Counted from the stretch's first letter, positions 42,212 through 56,300 are shown. The stretch is DNA of 64,000 nucleotides from Anaeramoeba flamelloides (GCA_027625915.1 JANTQA010000070.1:11103001-11167000); one strand, 5' to 3'. Translations and numbers: made by a program. Notes: generated by a model not told the origin, from the sequence alone.

Positions 42212-45200
42212 TTAATTTTCACAAAAAATTTCAATTTGAGAAATTTTCCAATTTTCACAGGAACCTGCCAAAAAATTCTTGGCTTGATCTGATCCATATT
42301 TATATCCGAAGGGGGGTTTATATGTATAACCTAAATATGAATTGGTATATTGATTCAGATAATTTTGGTCATATCCTAATTGTAAATCAATTCCAAATCG
42401 TGGTCCACATTTTGAATGGCAATATAATTCAAAACCTCTATTACGAAAAACAGGCATTTTTAATGGTTCTGTAAAATTTGGATCCAGGCTAATCAAGGAG
42501 AAGAGAAATGAGTTATTTCCTTTCGATTGTTTCCATCCGCTTGTTGTTGAATTCCAATCTATTGCTGCGAATCCACCAAATAAGGATTTATTTATTAATT
42601 TTACTAGAATTATGGATTTTCCTTTTTTATCGCATTTTTCATGGAAGGTTTTTTTTTTAAATCCATCTTTTTTTGAATTGAATCTTCTTTGTAAATGCAA
42701 ATTACAACCAGATTTTTTAATCCATTTTTCAAGAATTTGATTGAATTTTTTGTTGTCTTCTTTACGAAGGATTTCTGACTCCTTTAAAAAAAGTTTGAGA
42801 TCAATTACTTTCAAATTAAAAGGCGATTTTGGAAATTTTTGATCATTTATTAAGAAATTTATTTGATATTCTCCTTCTTTTTGGAATAAATGCTCCCCAA
42901 TTGATTCTTGATTTGTCCCTTCTTGAAAATTGGTTATTTCAGTGATCATTTCATTTGAATTTGATTTCAAAATTTCTACTTTGAGATTGAATTCTTTGAC
43001 ATTCACAGTTTCATTAAATTGATTTTTAAGAAGAATTGAGAATTGTAATTTTTTTTCTAATTGAATTTCATCTGGTAAATTGATTTGAGTTTTATTGAGA
43101 TCAAATGGAAAAATTAATTTCCAATTTTTCGAATTATCTTTCAAATCATTTGAAATGAAATTTATTTTATCAAATTTTGAATCGCAAATTAATTTATTAT
43201 CCTCATTCTTTTCTTTAAAAAATGGTAGTAATTTTTTTAATTTGAAAAAATTGATCAATATTTGTTGATAATCATTATATTTTTTGCAAATTTCAATTTC
43301 TTTTGTTATCATTTGGAATTCTTCAAAATCTTCAATTTCTTTTTGGATTTTCATTGATTGATTATTTAATTTGAAATATTTTTCATTTTGTTGAATTGAT
43401 ATTACTTCATTCATTTCCTTGAATTCATGTTGGGCTAATTCATTTAATTTTTGATAATTATTTTTGATAAATTTTAGATTTGTTTGTTTTTCTTTTAAGC
43501 ATTTTAATTTTTCATTTTTAATTGTTTGAACAAATACTAATTTTTTCTTATTAATTGAATTTATTTTATCGATTAATTTTTCCAATTCATTTTGGATATT
43601 TTCATACCCTTCTTTGAGATTTACAACCTGATTGCATTTTCTATGATTAAGAATTGCACAATGACTACATAATAATTGTTTATGATCAATGCAAAAAAAT
43701 TCAAAAGGGTGATTTTTGTGTTCATTACATAATCTTGGGATATGGAAATTTTGTTTTTCTTGAGCTATTTTTTTTTTTTAATTTATTTTTGATTTAAATA
43801 ACAGTTGAAAAATAATTCCAAAAAAAAACTTTAAAATAAATCCAAAATTTTATATAGTAATGATTTAAAAATAAAAAAGAATAAATAATAAGACAGAGAA
43901 AAAAATCAAAGAAAATTAAAAAAATTTCGAAGAAAAAAAATTCAAACTTTTGGTTAATTGCATTTCAGAAAATAATCTAAAAAATCCAAATGAATTTGAT
44001 TTTTTAATATTGGTTTCTAATTTTAAAAATTCTTCAATTAGTTTTTCTGTTGAAGATTTTGAATTATTGATTATTTCTTTTTCTTTTTTCATGGTTATTG
44101 AGATTTCTTCAAAAAAATCATTGGTTAATTTTATTTCGTTCTGTTCAAGTGATTCTAATAACTTTTTTTGATACAAATAAAATTCTGATATTTCTTTTAA
44201 ACTTTTTTCTTTTTTCGATTTCATCCACTTTTCAGAATTATTTATTTCTTCAAATTTTTCATTAATTCTATTAAAATGATTTTGGATGCATTGTTTTTGT
44301 TCATTTATTAATTCTATATAAAAATCCATTGGCTGATCAAATGAAAGTGTTTCGTGATTTGAATGATCAAAGCTACATTCAGAACAAATTAATTTTTGGC
44401 AATTCTTACAATATCTGGAAAGTTTATTGTTTTGGTGGCTTGGGCATTTTTCAATTCTATTATTATCTGAATCATTTTTTATTATTTTTTTTTTTGATTT
44501 TTTAAATTTATTGTTTGTATTTAAAAAAAAAGAAAAAGTGAAAATAAGAATATAACGAAAAATAAATAAAAGAAATTAATTAAAAAGAAATATGAGAATT
44601 TTCCAAAACAAAAAATTTAGTTTTAATAAAAATTTTTTATTGTTTTTTTTTTTTCTACTTATATGAAATGAAAATAAAAAAATAGAATGGAGCTTTATAA
44701 AAACAAGATATAAAAAAGAAAAAAGAAAACTTTAAAAAATAAATATTGATTAAAATAAACTCCAAGTAAAATTTTTTACGAAACCAAAATTACATTTTTT
44801 GCAAATTATCATCAATTAAAAAAAGTTAAATTAGGAAATACTATAAACCAATTGAAATCTTAACAATTATTTATCTTTTACATTATGTCACTTAGTATAA
44901 CAAATAAATAATTAGAAAGAAAAAAAAATGTTACGATAATTTAGGATTAAACACACAAACATAAATCTTGAGAAATTTGTTGATATTTTATTAATAAACA
45001 TTGATCGATAAAATAGTTAGATTCTCTCAACAAATTTTATTTAGGTTTTTCTATTTAAAAAAAATTGACTGTGGTGTAATATCAAACATACAATTTTTTT
45101 TTTTTTGATCTCAGGTAAACTATCACCTTTCAACAAGTATAAGACGATTTAACAACTTTAAAAACTCAAAAATATAATGAAGCTGGATTGGGCTCTAATT

Positions 45201-48200
45201 TTTAAATTTGGGGTATTTTTAAAATTCACTTTTAAATTGAATATTTTATTTATTTATATAAATTTCATTCAAAAATCTCTAATTATCCAGAATTAAAAGA
45301 AAAAATCCGAATAAATATAAATAATAGCAAAATTGCAAAAATAAAAAATATATTTTTTATTATTTTTTAATTCTTTTTTGACTGAAAAAGAAAGAACTTA
45401 AAATTTTCAAGTAAAATAAATTTTTTTTACAATTCTTATAATTGAAGATAAATAAAAAAAAAATAAATTGATCGAAAAAACCAAAAAGTAAAGACAAAAT
45501 AAATATTTAATACTAACACCAATTAAATTTGTTTATGTGCAACTTTACTCTATAACTTCTTTATGATTTGAGGTCTTTTTTTTTTTTTTTATTATTATTA
45601 TTATTTTCATTTATCCAATGTTATTTCCTTTTTATTTCTATGTAAATAAATATGTATAATAAGTATGTTACATTCAACTATTGATAACTAAATTCTAAAA
45701 TCTAATAACAAATTTAAGTTTATTGAAAAGGAGAAGAAATGTCTTACAATACTCTTGTATTAAACTAGATTTTAATTTTTTACCGTGAGTCATAGTAAAA
45801 AATTTTTTTTTTTTACTAATTTTTCCTTCCTAGCACTTTCTATCCAAAGAAAACTATTTAAAATACCCATTTAACAAAGGCTTTTTTAAAAAAATAAAAG
45901 TTATAGAAAAATTAAATTGGTTTAAAACAAAAAATATGTTTGAAAAATTGTAAATAGGAAGACTTTTTAAATCGAGGGGATGTGTTAATGGATAGAGTTA
46001 TAAAAAAATATGATGTGTATAATTTTTAGGGTAAATCTGATAATTAAAAAAAATAAAAAAAATACAATGAAATCAATTTTCAATTAAATCAATTTGCAAT
46101 TGAAAAAGAAGAATTCTAAGTATAAAAATGTGATGTATTTTTTTTTTAACTCAAAAAAACTTTTTATTTGTGAAATTTTGAGTAAATAATTTGAGGATAA
46201 CCATGAGATATGATCTTTAAAAAGTTCAAGATGCCCTAATTAAAAAATTTTTAAAAACAAGTTATAAACTTGTTGTCAAGGTGTTGTAAACATTTAAAAT
46301 TTTATGAAAATTATTAATAGCAACTTTTATCACATAAATATTTGTTTTTATTTTTGTTACAAAATTTGGTAAATGTTATAAGGATATTTTTAAAAAAATA
46401 TGTGAAAAAATCATCATATAAAAGGAAATTTTGTTATAAAAATGTGGGTATATTATTAAATATAAAATTTCGTCAAATTTCAAAATTGGTCAAATAGAAT
46501 TTTTTCATGTTTTTGAAGAATTTCTTGATTATTTTCATCTTTATGAAAGTTTTTAATCATTTTTAATGATTGTGAGAGGAAAAATCAAAAAGATTATTTT
46601 GTTATTATAGTAATATTTTATTACGAAAATTGTAGAAAATACAAAATATTGAAATCATCAATATTAAACATTTTTCGATATTTGTTCAAAACCCAATTTT
46701 AACCAAAAAAAGAGAAGTGAGAGAATTTTTACCACTAAGAGATTAGCAGTCAACCGAGGAGAAACCCAAGATTAAATTATGTTACTTTTGGGTGTAAATC
46801 ACATTAGTGTGTCATGGTTCAAATGTCTCTAAAAAATCGATTAGTCAAGTAGTAATATTTGTTGATCTCATCAATTAAAAATGATCCCTTGTAGTAGTAA
46901 AAAACAAAACTATTACAGAAAAAAAAACTGCATTTTGTCACAAATTTAAAGGTTGAATTACCAATATTCAGACTTTGAGAGTTGGAGAATATCTTTCTTA
47001 AATTTATTGGCGAAATGTAGATTAGTTTCGAAAAATTTGGATTGTTTTAAACAAATTAAATAATTAAGGAATAGATTTTTTGAACAAATTATTTCTGAAA
47101 TATTAAAAATATATTGATGTTACAATTATCTTTATCAAAAGCAAATAAAACTAATCAGTCTTTGTACTTTTATTTCATTTTTATATAAATCTTTGAAAAT
47201 AAAAAAATTAACAAAATGGTTACTTTTGGTCTTTCTAAATATGAATTATTAAATACTGGAATACTATTATTTGGAGTTTCTATTTTTAGATTTGGAAAAG
47301 GAATTTAAAATTTTTTTCCAAAATGACAATTTTTAAAAGTGATCCTTAAGTCTAAAAATGTTAAATTTTATTGTGCAATAAGATTTATAATAGATTTTTT
47401 GAGAGAGCTAGTTGAGCCATGGCACACTAATATCATTTCCACCCAATTACAACATACTTTGATATAGAGAAATCTAGGTTGACGGTTTTTCTTTAATGTT
47501 CTTGTCATTAATAGTGAATTTGCCCCTATACTCAAGGAGTGATATGATACCTAAAAATGTTCTTGTGAAATTTCACTTCTTTTGATTGACAAAATTCAAA
47601 TAACAAATAAAAAAGTTTCATAGGATCCTAATTGTCAAAATTCAAATCACAAATAAAAAATTTTGAGAGGATCTCATTGGCAAAAAATTGAATAAAAAAA
47701 AAAGTTTTAAAAGAATTTCCCAACTCCAAAACATCAAATAAAAAAGAAATTACTTGTTTTTTTTTTTTTATTTCCAAAGTACTAAATTTCTTCAATTTGA
47801 AAATAATTATTTTCTATAAGTGCAAAATCAATTTAATTTGATTTAATCTAATTTGTGGTTATATTGTAACTCTCTATATTTGATAAAGTAAGGGTTTTGT
47901 AACATTCTTGAGATTAAAATAACTATTTTATAAGATTTGAAAAATTCAAAAAAATGATAAAAAAAATCCAAAAGATCTCAAAAAGCGCCAAAGAGTGAAA
48001 CATTGAAACTAACACACTTGTTTTCAAAAGAATAGATTCTAGCCAGTCGAATTGGAAATTGAGTGCAGTTCTCTGTTACTTTTTTCTAAAAATGTCCTCT
48101 TTTTAGATTGTTGATTTTAGGAGATTGATAGCGTTTCACATGTTGGTTGGTTTTTGATTGGTATTAGTTACTTATAAAAATTACAAATTTTATTTTTTCC

Positions 48201-49209
48201 ATATCTGGAAATTATTTAAAACCTTAATGATTAGACCCTTAAAATAAGTGAAACAAGCCTAATCCCTCTCTTAATTATTTTTTTTTCATGAAAATCCAAG
48301 CCGAAGTTCTCTATTATACGATCTAAACCATCCAAGCCTACTCTAACACAAATATACCCTACCCTACCTACCCTACCTACGTGTAGAACAAAATTAGAAT
48401 CGTCATTTTTCCAACAAAGATTGAATTAATTTTGATCTTCCAAGAACTAATCTTAATTACAATAACCAAAATAAAAGGTAGGGTATTTGTGCTCTGAACT
48501 AAGAATTTTTTAAGGATGTACACCCTTAAAAATGTTGAAATTAAAAAGTAAAACAAATAGATAATTAAATAAGTAAAAAATGATCAAAAATCAAATTAAA
48601 AATCCAAAAAGAATACAAACCATTTTTTCAAATCTTCAAGTTTATTTGGTAGGTCTTTTTGATTTGATTCTAAAAAAATATCTTTTTAATTTTTTCGTTC
48701 ACTTTTGATCAAATGTTCGTTCAATAAAATTAAAATAAGAAGAAGAAAAAAAAAGATCCTCCCCTTATTTTTTTCCATTTGGGTTTTTTATTTTCACCAA
48801 CAAGTTGTTGTTTAGCAAGTAAAACAAGTAAAATTAAATAAATTAAATTGTGAAAATACAAAAAGAAAGGGAAAGTTTGTTCATTTTTTGTTGTCAAAAC
48901 GATCCAATCGAATTAACAAAATTGGTTTTTTCAATCTGACTGCTAATTCAAAATAAGAAGATCAAGTTGACAAAAAATCAAAAATTAATAAAAAAACAAA
49001 CTTTGCTTAGGATCTGTACGAACATGCTCACTAAATTTTCTGCTTTTGTGGATTATATCACATTCTTCACATTGGTTTTCTCCACAATCTTGACAATACA
49101 CTATAGCTTGAACCTTTTTATTATCTTCAAGGCAAACATCACACCATATTATTTCTTCTGTTTGTACAGAGTTTTCAATTTTTTGTTGAATTGGAAAGGA
49201 GATATTCAT
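42212..49209 (-). CDS. B-box/coiled-coil/filamin/TLDc protein, paralogue A
   Basis: Three minus-strand exons, 49,209-49,002, 44,466-43,948 and 43,764-42,212, join in phase 1 twice and give 759 residues. Exon 1 encodes a B-box-type zinc finger (WCDVC...YCQDC...CEECDIIH). Exon 2 has a second finger (CPSHQ...RYCKNCQKLICSEC) and a coiled coil. Exon 3 has a third (LCNEHKNHPFEFFC...CSHCAILNH), a long coiled coil (~295-425), a filamin-type Ig repeat (~467-564, ending FPKSPFNLKVID) and a TLDc domain (~597-759; TFHEKCDKKGKSIILVKL, FGGFAAIDW, FLFSL). The front end resembles TRIM proteins, without a RING finger. TLDc domains of known proteins bind V-ATPase or protect from oxidation; a role here is unknown. 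Both donors are GTTTG. The 4.5-kb first intron carries repeats. A tandem paralogue lies at 53.3-60.8 kb. Confidence 0.85.
44467..46787. other. First part of the long intron of paralogue A
   Basis: A/T-rich intron sequence without a recognised exon, TIR pair or LINE motif. The splice acceptor side (GATTCAG at about 44,467-44,473) is identical to that of paralogue B. Confidence 0.5.
46788..47446. mobile_element. TIR element M2, copy 2 (0.66 kb)
   Basis: The left end TTGGGTGTAAATCACATTAG continues TGTGTCATGGTTCAAAT; the right end is the complement of TTGGGTGGAAATGATATTAG followed by TGTGCCATGGCTCAA. It shares CAAGTAGTAATATTTGTTGA and CACAAATTTAAAGGTTGAAT with 30,666-31,536 but is ~210 bp shorter inside. 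It lies in intron 1 of paralogue A. Confidence 0.75.
47490..48200 (-). repeat. Repeat R1, copy 4
   Basis: Same orientation as 34,735-35,400: CCCTATACTCAAGGAGTGAT near 47,524, TTTAATCTAATTTGTGGTTA near 47,845, ATCTCAAAAAGCGCCAAAGA near 47,975 and GATAGCGTTTCACATGTTGG near 48,127. This and 1-720 are the fullest copies. Confidence 0.7.
48346..48495. repeat. Small inverted-repeat unit with CCCTA tract
   Basis: The left end CACAAATATACCCTACC and the right end GGTAGGGTATTTGTG are inverted, ~110 bp apart. The left end runs into a degenerate CCCTACCTAC tract (48,354-48,379). It is probably a short transposon relic. The tract resembles telomere-type repeats only loosely and is far too short to be one. 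Confidence 0.5.
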
Positions 49210-49384
49210 CTTTCTGGTTACTGTTTAGAATGAAAAATCGAGAAGCGAATTATCAAATACTAAATTTGGAATAATTTAAATCTGTAAATAAATGTTTTCA
49301 AGTAAAGGGTAAAATTCGGTTTTCAAAACAAATAAGACCAATTACCTCGTATGAAGAATTATTTGTTTGATCACAAAAAATTTG

Positions 49385-50257
49385 ACTGTTGTGGAAAAAA
49401 AGTGGGTTGAGGAAAAAAAGTTTTACGATTATTTTGTCAAAAATTAAAAATTTAAATCTCAACATTTATCAAAACTGATCAAAACCACCAGATTTTTTTT
49501 GAAGATAATAAGAATCTAATCGGGACTAAAGGCTTTGAAGAAGTATAGTATCTAACGTGTTTTACTGTGATTTCAATTTCATCATGATAGTCCAAAGAAG
49601 AATATCTGTAACAATCAAATTTTAATAACGAGAACTAAATCTTCACCAGAAATGAAGAATTATCACTTTTCTTTATCTTTGCCATTTTAAATGTTATTTT
49701 AAAAATAAGGATTTCTTGGGTTAACTGTTTGAAGTTTAAATTGATTCCTTTGTACCCTTAATCTATAGTCTTGATATACAAAGCTATTTTTTTAAAAAAA
49801 TAAAGTTTTTAGTAAGATTAACAATAAAAAACCCAATAATCAGAAATTGGTGATTTTCACAATTACTTTATTTGACCTTTGTATCAAATTTTTCTCAAGT
49901 ACACACAATATAATTCAGATTAAATATTAAGGTTTATCTCTGAAATTCGTAATTGACCAGATATGAATTATTTAAAAAATGTACTTTTTACTCATTTTTG
50001 CCACTTGTTAAAATCAAAAATTAAGAATTTGCTTTTTAAGACATTCTATTTGGAAAATCTTGATGTAATTGAAATGAAGAAAATCTAAGTTAGATAATTT
50101 ACTTCTTCCAAGATTTTAGTCCCGATTAGGTTCATATTATCTTGAAAATAATCTGGTGGCTTTGATCAGTTTTACTAATGTTGATATTTAAAGTTTGAAT
50201 TTTTGACAAAATAATCATCCAACTTTTTTTCCTCATCCCACTTTTTTCCACAACCGT
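49385..50257. mobile_element. TIR element M3 (0.87 kb, ~160-bp TIRs)
   Basis: The ends are ACTGTTGTGGAAAAAAAGTG (left) and the complement of ACGGTTGTGGAAAAAAGTGG (right). Inverted repeats extend about 160 bp (to ~49,544 and from ~50,101), including GATCAAAACCACCAGATTTT and AATCGGGACTAAAG against their complements. The interior has no gene. It begins about 175 bp upstream of the start codon of paralogue A, so it may overlap its promoter. CAGT/ACTGT-like ends suggest a mariner/Tc1 derivative. Confidence 0.8.
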
Positions 50258-50259
50258 AA

Positions 50260-53200
50260 AAATAAAAAATTCAATACTTTTACTCTTTTGGAACAGATCT
50301 CCTAGTTGTGGAAAAAAAATTTCTATTGATTAATGATTTTTTTTCACTCAGAAAATCAAGAAAACCTTTCAACTTTCCAAAAAACGAGAAAAGAAATTGA
50401 GATGAAAATCAGAATTTAAAAATTATTTTTTTTTTAGTATTGAGGAAGTCGAAATTACACTGAGGTTGCACTTAGATTTAAATTACCTTTTAGAAATTTA
50501 ATGGTAAAATCATCAATTTCGAGATTAATAATTAATGAAAATAATTTTAGAACGATCACAGTTTCAAATTTATTACATTAAGATTTTTTGTTGTGATTTA
50601 TATTGAAAAATTAAAATAAACTATCTTTCATAATAATTGGTCCCTTAAAAATCAAATTTAAAAGAAAAATATTTTTAATTGTTGAATTTATCAATTATAA
50701 TATAAAAATTTCTTTTTTAATTTTCAGTACTATACTCAAGAGATATTTATTTTTTGTCCAAAAATAAAAGAAAAAAAAATAATAAAAACTGTTAAAAAAA
50801 ATTGGGACATTTATTTTGAAATAAACATTACATAAAAAATAGAAAATTTAAAAAAGTAAAAACCCCTTTATCGATTCTCCTTCCATTTGAATAACTAAAT
50901 ATAATCTCTTTTTCATATTTGAAACCAAATTTTTCATTAATTCATCTGTTACTTCTTTCCAATTTTTCATTTTTATTTTCATTTTCCATTTTAAAAAAAC
51001 ACTGTTGAAAAAATAAAAAAGAGAAAAAATGATTTATTTGTAAACTTTTCATTGTGAGAGGAAAAACTTTAAAACGATAAAAAAAGTAATTCATTATTCA
51101 AATGTAATATGGGACATTTATTCTGAAATTTTATTTGCATTTTTCATAGGAAAGGTATACCCATAAAAAATGATCAATAATTGCTAACATTTTCTTTCTT
51201 TTCATATTATAAATATAAAAGAGAAAACCCATTTAATTTTTTATGTAGTACATTGGAATATCAATTTTTTGTAATTAGTAAATGTTCTGAATTTTATAAT
51301 TGTTGAAATTTAAGAGATTCCTTCACTATTATTTGAGTTTTAATCTAATCTATTTGATTTTTAATAATTATTATATATTTTTGTTGATTACTGGTATGTA
51401 GAATTCAAGTAACTCATTATATGTCGAGTTATTTATTTCTTTTTTTTAGTTCGATTAAATCTTAAGAATTTCAATTGATTTTATTATGTTTTTGTTGATT
51501 AAATTTTAGTAAATTTTACTAAATAAGGAAGAGATATTTTTTTTACTTTTTTTTAGATTTCAATTTTTTTTAATATTTACTGAAATTATCATATTTCCGA
51601 TTTTATTTCAGTTGGGCAAATAAGAATTGTTGTGTTTCTGTTTATTTTACATATTCCATTAATACATGAATTAATCCAAATTTTAAAATTATTTCATTTT
51701 TACATGATTTTTTCAATTCCCCTTGATTGTTTTTTTTTTAGCCAAGAATATAACCCTCAAGAAAAAATATATATTCATTTTTTAGAATTATCTTTTTTTT
51801 TTCCTTGAATTAAACTCATTTTTTCAACTTTCTAGACAGATAGTCACTTTTTTTATATCTTTAAGTCAATTTTTTTTTTTGATTTTGGAATAATATCTGG
51901 AAAAATTAACATTTTTTCTCTCTTCTTTTACATTTGGAATTTTTAATTATTTAATACCCTACAAAAATGAACGAGTTGAAAATTGAAATTAGAGTGTATA
52001 ATGATTATTCTTAATAATCCATTTAGTGGAGTTGATTATATTACTTACATTTATGAGGAATAAAATTAATTCAGCATCTAAAGGTTTCAAGAAAATTATA
52101 CTGTTAATCTTGTTGACAATAAATAGTAAAAGGGATTAATTTGAAAAAAAGGTTTTAAAATAAATATTCAATATAAAATACTACTTCATAAGAATATCTT
52201 TATTTTTTATAATTTACCTTTGAAGAATAAAAAAGAAATAAGTAGAATAATATAAATCCAGAATAGTTGTTATCCGCCTGAAATAAAGCTTATTAATCAA
52301 TAAATTTACTTAAAAATAAAAAATATAAAATTCTTATAGAATTCTTGAAAAAAAAACAACAATGTTTATTTAGTGTTATATCTTCGATTGAAGAACATAT
52401 TAAAATTTCAATAGAAACCAATATGATTTCTCAATGATCATTTTTAGTGTTACAATAACATTAGAATACCCCATTTTACAAAGTGAATATCGATATTACA
52501 ATAAAACCTTAAATTTGCATATGAATTAAATTATCAAAAAAAAACGTAAAAAAAAAGTTAAAATATGAAAAAATGATTTCAATTTTGGATATTCCTAAAA
52601 TAAATTTTTCTTCTTATATGGGTTTAAACACTTTAGACACATGCAATTCACTCACCAAAACAACCAGCCCATTTGGCTGGAAAATGGTTTATTTTGTGTC
52701 TGAAAAGTGATACTGACGATAATTCATTTTACCATTTATATTATTTTTTCAAAATTCTTTGAATAAAGAATTTTATTTCTTTAAATTCCAAGAAACTTTG
52801 CTAAATCCAAGATTTTAAGAATATTCTCTTAAAAAAATTTTTTTAAAAATATAATTCAAAACGAAATTATTGAAAAAATAAATAAAGAATAAATGAGAAA
52901 AATATTAACATTATACTAGATAAAATAAAACACGCATTCATATAAAAACCAACAATTCAGTTTTTAAAAAACTGATTTCAAATAAAAAAAATAAGCTTCG
53001 ATTCAATCTTGGTTACAAAAAAAATAAATAATAATAAAAATATTCTTATTTGAAATGTCCTGAAATCCATTTATAGAATCCAATTTATTTATAAATGACA
53101 AGAATTGAGTTAAATTTAGACCTCAGCGGATGATATTCGCAAGAGTGAAAAATAAAAATTAAAAAATGAAGAATGTAATTATTTATTTTTAATTTATTTT

Positions 53201-53302
53201 TGATATAATAGTAAGAAAAAGAGAAATTTATTGAAAAAAAATAAAAAAATTAAATAAAGAAAGAAAAAAGAAATTAATAAAAAATTAAATTTGATTTTTT
53301 TT
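50260..53302. other. Spacer between the TLDc paralogues
   Basis: Mostly A/T-rich sequence without exons. At 52,630-52,725 a probable M5 relative has an inverted CTTTAGACACA and TGTGTCTGAAAAGT pair around a GC-rich hairpin CCAGCCCATTTGGCTGG. A second block near 50,325 (AGTTGTGGAAAAAAAATTT) resembles an M3 end. Nothing else was recognised. Confidence 0.5.
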
Positions 53303-56300
53303 TTATTTTTCACAAAAAATTTCAATTTGAGAAATGTCCCAATTATTCCAGGAACCTGCTAAAAAATTCTTGGCTTGATCTGATCTATATGTATATCCAA
53401 AAGGTGGTTTATATGTACAGCCAAGTCTAGAACGGGTTTCTGTATTATTATTCAGATTATTATCGGTATTAAATCCTAAAATCAAATCATGTCCTCTCCC
53501 CCATATGGGTCCATAACTCGGGTGGCAATATAATTCAAAATCTCGATTACGAAAAACAGGCATTTTTAATGGTTGTTTAAAAGTTGGGTCCAGGCTAATT
53601 AAGGAGAAGAGAAATGATTTATTTCCTTTCGATTGTTTCCATGTACCTTTTGAATCCCAATCAACTGCTGCGAATCCACCAAATAAGGATTTATTTTTTA
53701 ATTTTACTAGAATTATGGATTTTCCTTTGTTGTCGCATTTTTCATGGAAGGATTGATATTCCCATCCATCTGTTCTTGAATTCAATCTTCTTGGGAAATT
53801 TGAATTGCACCCAGCTTGGTTGATCCATTTTTCAAGAATTCTATTGAATTTTGGGTTGTCTTCTTTACGAAGGATTTCTGACTCCTTTAAAAAAAGTTTG
53901 AGATCAATTACTTTCAAATTAAAAGGCGATTTTGGAAATTTTTGATCATTTATTAAGAAATTTATTTGATATTCTCCTTCTTTTTGGAATAAATGCTCTC
54001 CAATTGATTCTTGATTTTTCCCTTCTTGAAAATTGGTTATTTCAGTGATCATTTCATTTGAATTTGATTTCAAAATTTCTACTTTGAGATTGAATTCTTT
54101 AGCATTCACAATTTCATTAGATTCATTTTTAAGAAGAATTGAGAATTGTAATTTTTTTTCTAATTGAATTTCATCTGGGACATTAACTTGGGTTTTATTG
54201 AGATTATAAGGCAAATTCAATTTCCAATCTTTTAAAGTATCTTTCAAATCATTTGAAATGAAATTTATTTTATCAAATTTTGAATCGCAAATTAATTGAT
54301 CTGTTTTATCATTTAAAATTGGTATTAATTTTTTTAATTTAAAATAATTGATCAATATTTCTTGATACTTTTTATATTTTTGGCAAATTGCAATTTCTTT
54401 TATTATCAATTGGGATTTTTCAAATGTATCGATTTCTTTTTGGATTTCATTTGATTGGTTTTTTAATTTGGTATATTTTTCATTTTGCTGTATTGAGATT
54501 TTTTCATTCATATTCTTGAATTGATGTTGTATTTCTTCATTTAATTTTTGATATTTATTTTTGATCAAATCTATATTTGTTTGTTTTTCTTTTAAGCAAT
54601 TTAATTTTTCATTTTGAATTTTTTGAACAAATTCTAATTTTTTCTCGTTAATTGAATTTATTCCCTTGATTATTTCTTCCAATTCATTTTGGATTTTTTC
54701 ATACCCTTCTTTGAAATTATTTGATTTTTGACAATTCGTATGATTAAGAATTGCACAATGACTACATAATAATTGTTTGTGATCAAAACAAAAAAATTCA
54801 AAAGGTAGATTTTTGTGTTCATTACATAATCTTGGGAATTGGGAATTTTGTTTTTCTTGAGCTATTTTGTTTTTTTAATTTTTTTATTGATTTAAATGAT
54901 TGAAAGAAATAATTTAAAATAAATTCAAAATAAATCCAAGATTTTATAAAGTGGTGATTTAAAAATAAGAAAAAAAGATAAAGAAAAGAAATAAAAAAAA
55001 AAAGTCAAATATAAACTAAGAATTCAAAAATAAATTCAAACTTTTGGTTAATTGCATTTTAGAAAATAATCTAAAAAATTCGAATGTATTTGATTGGTTA
55101 ATATTGGTTTCTAATTTTGTAAATTTATTAAGTAGTTTTTTAGTTGAATATTTTGAATTATTGATCATTTGTTTTTCAATCTTCATAGATATTGAAGTTT
55201 CTTGAAAAAAATCTTTGGTTAATTTTATTTCATTTTGTTCAAGTAAATTTAATAAATTTTTTTGTTTCGAATAAAATTCTGATATTTCTTTTAAAATCTT
55301 TTCTTTATTAGATTTCATCTCCTTTTCAGAATTATTTAATTGTTCAAAGTTTTCGTTAATTCTTTCAAAATGATTTTGGATGCATTGTTTTTGTTCGTTG
55401 ATTAATTCTTTATAAAAATCCATTGATTGATCAAATGAAATTATTTCGTGATTTGAATGTTCAAAGACACATTCAGAGCAAATTAATTTTTGACAATTCT
55501 TGCAATATCTGGAGAGTTTACTATTTTGATGAATTGGACATTTTTCAGAGGAATTGCCATCTGAATCGAGATTTATTTTTTTTTTTTTTTAGATTTTTTT
55601 GAAAAAGAATAAGAGAAAAATTTTGTTTTTTTTATTGAGAGATAAAAAGGAAAAGTATTTAATTGAAAAAAAAAAAAATTAGATTTAATTAAATGTTGAT
55701 ATTTCTTTTGTTTTTTTTTCATAATTGTATTTATATGAAAAGTAAAAGAAAAAGAAAATTGAATATGAAAGATTGAAGAAAAATAAAATAGTAAAAGAAA
55801 ATCGAAAAAGAAAAAAACAATAAAGAAGGAAAGTGAAAAATAAATCTTGAATTAAATAATTTAACCAAATAAGGAAATTGAATCTCAAAAATTGAAAAAT
55901 TAAAAAAAAAAACAAGTATCGAAATTTTTCAAATATTATATTTATTTTTTTTTGAAAGTTTAACTGAATTTTAGATATATTAAACACTATAAATTCCCGA
56001 CATGTGTTCTCGATAAATTACATTTTTTTTTGTATCAATATTAAAAATTAAAAATTTGTCCTATTTGGGGATTGATTTTCTAAAAAGAACAGTAATATAA
56101 CAACCAAAAAGAATTCAGAAAATAATTTTAAGTTAATTATATTTGAGCTACCTTGATTTTAATTTTGCAGAAGAATCAATTCAAAATAGATTACTTTTCC
56201 ATTTCAAAAACTGTTATTTCAACATTAAAGTTAAAATTGAATTTCATGAACAAAGTCTTTCAAGAGATTCTATCTTTGGGTTTACCTATAAAAAAAAACG

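Noticed and set aside
43916-44329. Separate small coiled-coil gene
   Set aside because: The frame begins inside exon 2 of paralogue A; a finger precedes the ATG, and phase and paralogue B show it joins exon 3.
48354-48379. Interstitial telomere repeat
   Set aside because: Only a few irregular CCCTAC units, bordered by an inverted copy of the flank; better explained as a small element end.
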